DNA of 64,000 bases from Cyathus striatus (Eukaryota > Basidiomycota > Agaricomycetes > Agaricales > Nidulariaceae), in contig JAOVFP010000010.1 in NCBI GenBank assembly GCA_025738555.1, positions 682,001-746,000 of the forward strand, given 5' to 3'. Below the pieces are notes generated by a model, which saw only the letters and a program-made list of their open reading frames with translations, had not been told where the DNA came from and ran no database searches. This document shows positions 59,905 through 64,000 of this stretch, piece by piece (the stretch's first letter is position 1; each line of letters opens with the position of its first letter). Made by a program: the position numbers and the translations under genes.

Positions 59905-62464
59905 CCCACTACCTTTTAAGGTAGTTGGGTATTAGGGACGTTTGGGCCACCGGATATGGTAATTTGAGGATCTTGGATAAGATCTTAACCTGATTGGCTG
60001 GAGCTGTCAATGAATACTATCGTTACTTCTATTCTAAACTTTCACATGTTCACACATTCCACCTTTCCCTTGCACTTAATCCTGCTATCCCTAGACCAAC
60101 GATGTCCTCCATCAAGCATTTTCTACTCCTCAGTGCTGTTTCAGCTTTTTTCTTTGCTCTTGCACTCTTCTGTACTCCATATCTTTGTTCCCTCCACTCA
60201 CCAGGACCCTCATTCGCTTATCACCTCATCCAAACCTCTATGTTTACTTCAAGATTCACTCCCTGGCTTTAAGTCTATTCATCCAACTTTTCAACCTTAC
60301 TGCCAAAACACTGCAAACACTCTGGTGAATAAATTTGATAAGGAACATGGAAGCGGTGTGTTATTGGCCTGAATGTACAGCTAAAGTTACAAACGAGTAC
60401 GTTCGCTCATTTTGCTTACATTTCCTCCGACTAACTGACCCTATGTAAAATGCAATGCATCCCAGTGGCCTAGTTTATCCCCCCTCCATGTGCTTCACAT
60501 CGGCACTTCGCTACTTGTCAATACGAAGGATTAGTTATAAACACTGCTGTATCTCACGGGAGGCAACGCAACATTGCGTGGCTCCCATATCAACAAGATG
60601 ATTTTTATCCTGTCAACCATGGCCCTATCATCCAATCGTGAGCTATCGATGAACAGAAGAGTCTAAGCTCGCATGGCATGAGAACGGAGGATTTGAGTTC
60701 CCCTTCGGTATGTCACCTCTCTACTTGGGAGCTTAACCATGTATCAGGAGTTGCACGATGCATGTAGATGTGTGTCAGAGGGTTATTATGGAATGGTCTT
60801 ATGTTGGTGGGTCGGTAGTATGGTACATTTATTTTCCTTTACTTTCTTTTGATCTCGTTCTCATACTGATACTATTTCATCTACTCTTTAGCTGGTCTCC
60901 CGCTCGCAGAGACAAGGATTTCGGAAGCCCTAATATGACTCTGTCTTATTGAGCTATTCTGCCTTCCAAGGAACTAATTGACCCACATATTATGCAGTCT
61001 TGCACGATGTAAGCGCTACTTTCTCTTTTTTCTACTTGTCTGTTTATACAAACTTCGTAACATAGGAATATGGATTCAAACCTGACGTGATTTAATCCAA
61101 TACGTACATGTTATGTTACGTGTATGCTAGATCTACATGATTTGTCTCGATTCCTGCACCTGTGTACTGTATGTCTAACTATAATTTAATTGACTCAGTT
61201 GTAAATGAGCCATATACTACTAGATGACTACATCATTTTTGCTGGAGACAAGAACCACTGCAGCCTACTAAGTTCAGCATCAGTAATCATGATACAAATA
61301 GCACCAATGCATAGATGATTCTACAGAAGTACAAAGATAGCTTTAAACTGTTTCATGCCAGTCCAGCTCTTCTTTCAGTGAACGAAATGTCTCTATGTCA
61401 ACTTTATGTGATTGAAATATTTTGTATATCTTTCTTGCTTCGAATTTGTTTCATACTGTCGTGGTCATCGTTGACCGATTTCTGTGCACACTTACCTTGT
61501 ATGTGCCACCTTGACTGTTTGCCTCAGTGTGAATACTGTACCTTGTATGTAAGAATAAAATTATGTTCCGATAAATATGCGGGAATGATGACAATAAAAC
61601 TGGGATTGCGAGGAATAAATAACCTGTTTGACATTTCAAGTATGCTTCCTTCATATGAGATTGATGTTAAAGATGAAGGGAGATGCAAGATGAATGGTGG
61701 GAACTTGGATCTCCTCATCAATACACTTCATCTTCATGTTGCAGGTCGCCGTGCCCACACGCAGCCTTAACGTTCGCATGCGCTACACCCTGCCCAAGTT
61801 TCGGAGCCGGTAGCATGATTATTGTATTCTACCAACCTCAGACTCCATCACTGGTGAAATGATTACAGGTTTTTTTCTGCTTTTATAGATAGAATGTTGA
61901 AGGCTCTCAGATAAAATCATGTGATGGTGTATATTGTGGGGGGGGTAAACGCACACGGTAAATGACATAGTGTACAGATTTAAATACAAAATATATAGTA
62001 CATAAAAGGGTTAGCATAGTGGCATAAAATAAAATGGAGAACATACTTGAAACATATAGTGGTGCGAGCGGGGATCATTGAGACATTTGAATATGGATGT
62101 CTCTTGTATTCCAACATAGAATTGACCCAGGTATACCTGCATTTTTTAAAAGAACCTGTTCACTTTACCCATCGTACACACCAACCATCTGCATGCTGCA
62201 AAAGCCTTGAACAGGCTGACCTACTTCCAACCTACTTTGAATATCCACAGTGATTCTCAATGGATAACCAGTAAATTGAAGTAAATTAAAACACAATGTC
62301 TCTCAAAAAGGAAAGGCAAAACAGAGACAAGCAGCTAATATCCTAATGCCCTTCCAGCACACATAAATATAAATGGTGACACATTTCGACATACCCCATC
62401 TAAATGCGCACAAAACAATTAATCAGGATGGTAGTGGGCTTTGCCGCTTGCTGGCCCTATTCCT
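59905..62464. mobile_element. Candidate inserted element interrupting a duplicated block
   Basis: The block that runs continuously at 39440-39560 is split here: its left part ends at about 59904 (GTCTTATT) and its right part resumes at about 62465 (TTATTAAATACATAG), with TTATT on both sides as a possible 5-bp duplication. The left end carries the fold-back CCCACTACC-TTTTAA-GGTAG; the right end has GGTAGTGGGCTTTGCCG. Similar end words occur near 46842 and 47532 inside the nested hAT, suggesting a repeated family. The 2560-bp interior has frames at 59994-60372 and 61315-61770 without recognisable domains. The insertion is well supported; its class is not. Confidence 0.55.
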
Positions 62465-62564
62465 TTATTAAATACATAGTCATACCATATATGTTACATC
62501 TTCTTCGAGTCCTTAAACATGCACACGTCAAAATTGTCCTCCTTTCACACTGGACCTCAGATAA

Positions 62565-62760
62565 TTAATTCTCTTCAACAGTAATCCCAGCAGTAACAAC
62601 TGACATTGGCAATAACATTTCACCAATAACTTCCGCAGCAATAAGCAACGTGAATCCCAAAATAAAACAGCTCAATGATATAATGATAGGGAAGATAATA
62701 GAAGTGGACATGGTGAATATTTTGTAGGGGACTATTAGCTATAAGATAATTCCCAGGAGT
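62565..62760 (-). pseudogene. Microexon membrane protein family, subfamily I, 3' fragment
   Basis: Minus strand matches the last exon of the 39553 copy: IIFPIIISLSCFILGF, VIGEMLLPM, then VVTAGITVEEN and a stop. The 3' flank (TCACACTGGACCTCAG, AAAATTGTCCTCCT) is also shared. No other exons follow; similarity ends at about 62760. Confidence 0.65.
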
Positions 62761-62997
62761 ACAGTTGGCGACAGTCAAACTCAGCAAATTTTGTACAGCT
62801 TCAATGAAATTTTTTTGCAGAAAAATAACTTCATATTCAAAATCAGAGACCTTTAAAACATACAAATAACTACTTTAGAACTTTTTTTATGGCTATGAAA
62901 AGTGGCCAAATTTTTTGGACAAAATAATAAATTGTTTGTACCCTTATCGCACTGTGGGAGCATCAACATTAGTCCAGTGAAATAAAGGAATAATTTC
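62761..62997. other. AT-rich junction sequence
   Basis: Not coding. Contains GTGGCCAAATTTTTTGG at about 62907, a motif that recurs in the same orientation at 63881. Confidence 0.45.
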
Positions 62998-63561
62998 TCA
63001 TTCTCCTGGAGCAAGAACTGGTTCTATGTGCACCAACTCGGGTCCATCATAATGAACCATGCATGCTTTGAATTTCTTCATCAAAGGTAAAAAAATATTC
63101 TCTTGATAATAAACCACATCAGCTCGCTCATGACCATCCATATAAACTCCCTTTTTAACTGTAGGACCTTTTACATATTCTTTAGGGTGCTCTGTATATT
63201 ATTTAAATGACAATTGTTTGTTAGATATAATGCCCTCATACCCTTTTTAGGAATATCCTTCTTTCTTAATTCAGGAGGCACCCATTTGTCGTCACCATTG
63301 TCCAGCTCATGTGCCATATCCACCAGATTACCCACAAGATCAATGTCCTCCCACAAGTCCTCTTCCAACATCAGACTCTACAAGATTCTCCTCCCTCTCC
63401 CAGTCTACCCTAGTGCTATCCAACTGAATTGGGATGTTGATGAGTGGAATGTCTGCATCATTGGAAATATCTGATGGTACCAGTGATGCCTGAGATGAAT
63501 TTCGCAAGCCAGTTAAGTTGGTTTTCTGTTTTTTGGGTGGGTGACCTCGTTGTTTACTCAT
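62998..63561 (-). pseudogene. Transposase fragment (N-terminal part)
   Basis: Minus strand begins MSKQRGHPPKKQKTNLTGLR, with a basic AT-hook-like RGHPPKK, then a one-base frame change near 63365 into DLWEDIDLVGNLVDMAHELD, KGPTVKKGVYMDGHERADVV and YYQENIFLPLMKKFKACMVH, ending EPVLAPGE at a stop. The KGVYMDGHER-DVV-Y...FLP pattern is one I recognise from repetitive transposase-like proteins of fungi, where it precedes the catalytic DDE region; that assignment is from memory. The catalytic part is absent. Confidence 0.5.
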
Positions 63562-64000
63562 AGCAATAGACTATTGTTTAGTAGAAGGTGGTGTACTGTA
63601 TTGCAACAGCGATAGCCTTACCTAAATAACATATCCACTTCTCAGAGCTCTTGATAGCATATTTAACTCCGGAGCGATAACAGTTTTATCCTCTGATTGC
63701 TCGCACACGATATCATGTGACAACAGTAAATCAGTACCAACTTCACGCTTATGCAAATTTCATCGAATATTTGCTCAACAACCACTCACATTGGAGATAC
63801 AAAACTTTTAGAACAGGATCTATACGATTAAATAATGCTAATGACACTTTATTTGAGATTTAAATGAATTTATTACAGGGTGGCCAAATTTTTGGGTAAG
63901 AAAAAAATCTATTTCTATTTTTACGAGGAACGGCTCGTATGATTCACTTGAAATTGGTACTGATCGAAAGCTATTTAAAGCCTCTTTCAATCCCGAAGAA
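63562..64000. other. Right edge, no gene recognised
   Basis: AT-rich. CAGGGTGGCCAAATTTTTGG at about 63877, next to TTA, has the look of a terminal repeat of a Tc1-type element and lies 5' of the transposase fragment. Confidence 0.4.

Noticed and set aside
59994..60372. Overlapping plus-strand frames with signal-peptide-like segments
   Set aside because: Two frames are open over the same bases inside an inserted element; neither shows a recognisable mature protein.

Overview
The window looks like nuclear DNA of an agaricomycete (mushroom-forming basidiomycete) fungus. Genes are cut into many short exons by GT-AG introns of about 45-80 nt, and the recognisable families are typical of such fungi: secreted GMC oxidoreductases, a DUF6593-type protein, a secreted ricin-B-type lectin, NF-YC/HAP5, a short-chain dehydrogenase, CorA-like and DNAJC3/P58IPK-like sequences. 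Intergenic DNA is AT-rich and holds many mobile-element remains. No tRNA, rRNA or CRISPR array was recognised. Everything here was read by eye; family names come from recognised motifs, not searches.

Layout. 1-1.9 kb: no gene seen. 1.9-8.4 kb: tandem array of GMC (aryl-alcohol-oxidase-like) genes, two intact nine-exon copies (1958-4174 and 6132-8389) around a broken third (4932-5883), with a fragment of a repetitive basidiomycete gene on the other strand between them. 8.7-9.7 kb: small multi-pass membrane protein. 9.7-13.8 kb: gene-poor. 13.8-14.5 kb: unrecognised two-exon protein. 14.5-18 kb: no gene. 18-22.1 kb: compact block with a DUF6593 protein, NF-YC (HAP5) and a short-chain dehydrogenase. 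23.5-27.9 kb: secreted ricin-B-type lectin and a decayed truncated duplicate, separated by a 1.85-kb inverted-repeat element and a 180-bp MITE.

28-63 kb is a mosaic of segmental duplications. Its recurrent parts are (i) a small, unnamed multi-pass membrane protein gene with a conserved 17-nt microexon, all on the minus strand: six copies with every exon plus three fragments, in two subfamilies; (ii) decayed pieces of an ER DNAJC3/P58IPK-like TPR + J-domain gene; (iii) shared noncoding blocks. Because the blocks repeat, the window carries its own empty sites, which let several transposon insertions be defined to the base: a 2.97-kb element with long inverted repeats full of GCGCAACTTTTT motifs (36312-39285), and an Ac-like hAT element (45096-48317) with a second hAT-like element nested in it (45678-47711), each flanked by 8-bp target-site duplications. 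The same region holds a TA-flanked MITE, a dead aldo/keto reductase, a dead alpha/beta hydrolase (YMC020W-like) with two partial copies, a CorA-like 3' fragment and a transposase fragment.

How genes relate: the GMC enzymes and the lectin carry signal peptides and would act outside the cell; NF-YC is a housekeeping transcription factor subunit. The strongest candidate for something undescribed is the microexon-containing membrane protein family and its repeated co-duplication with P58IPK-like fragments.
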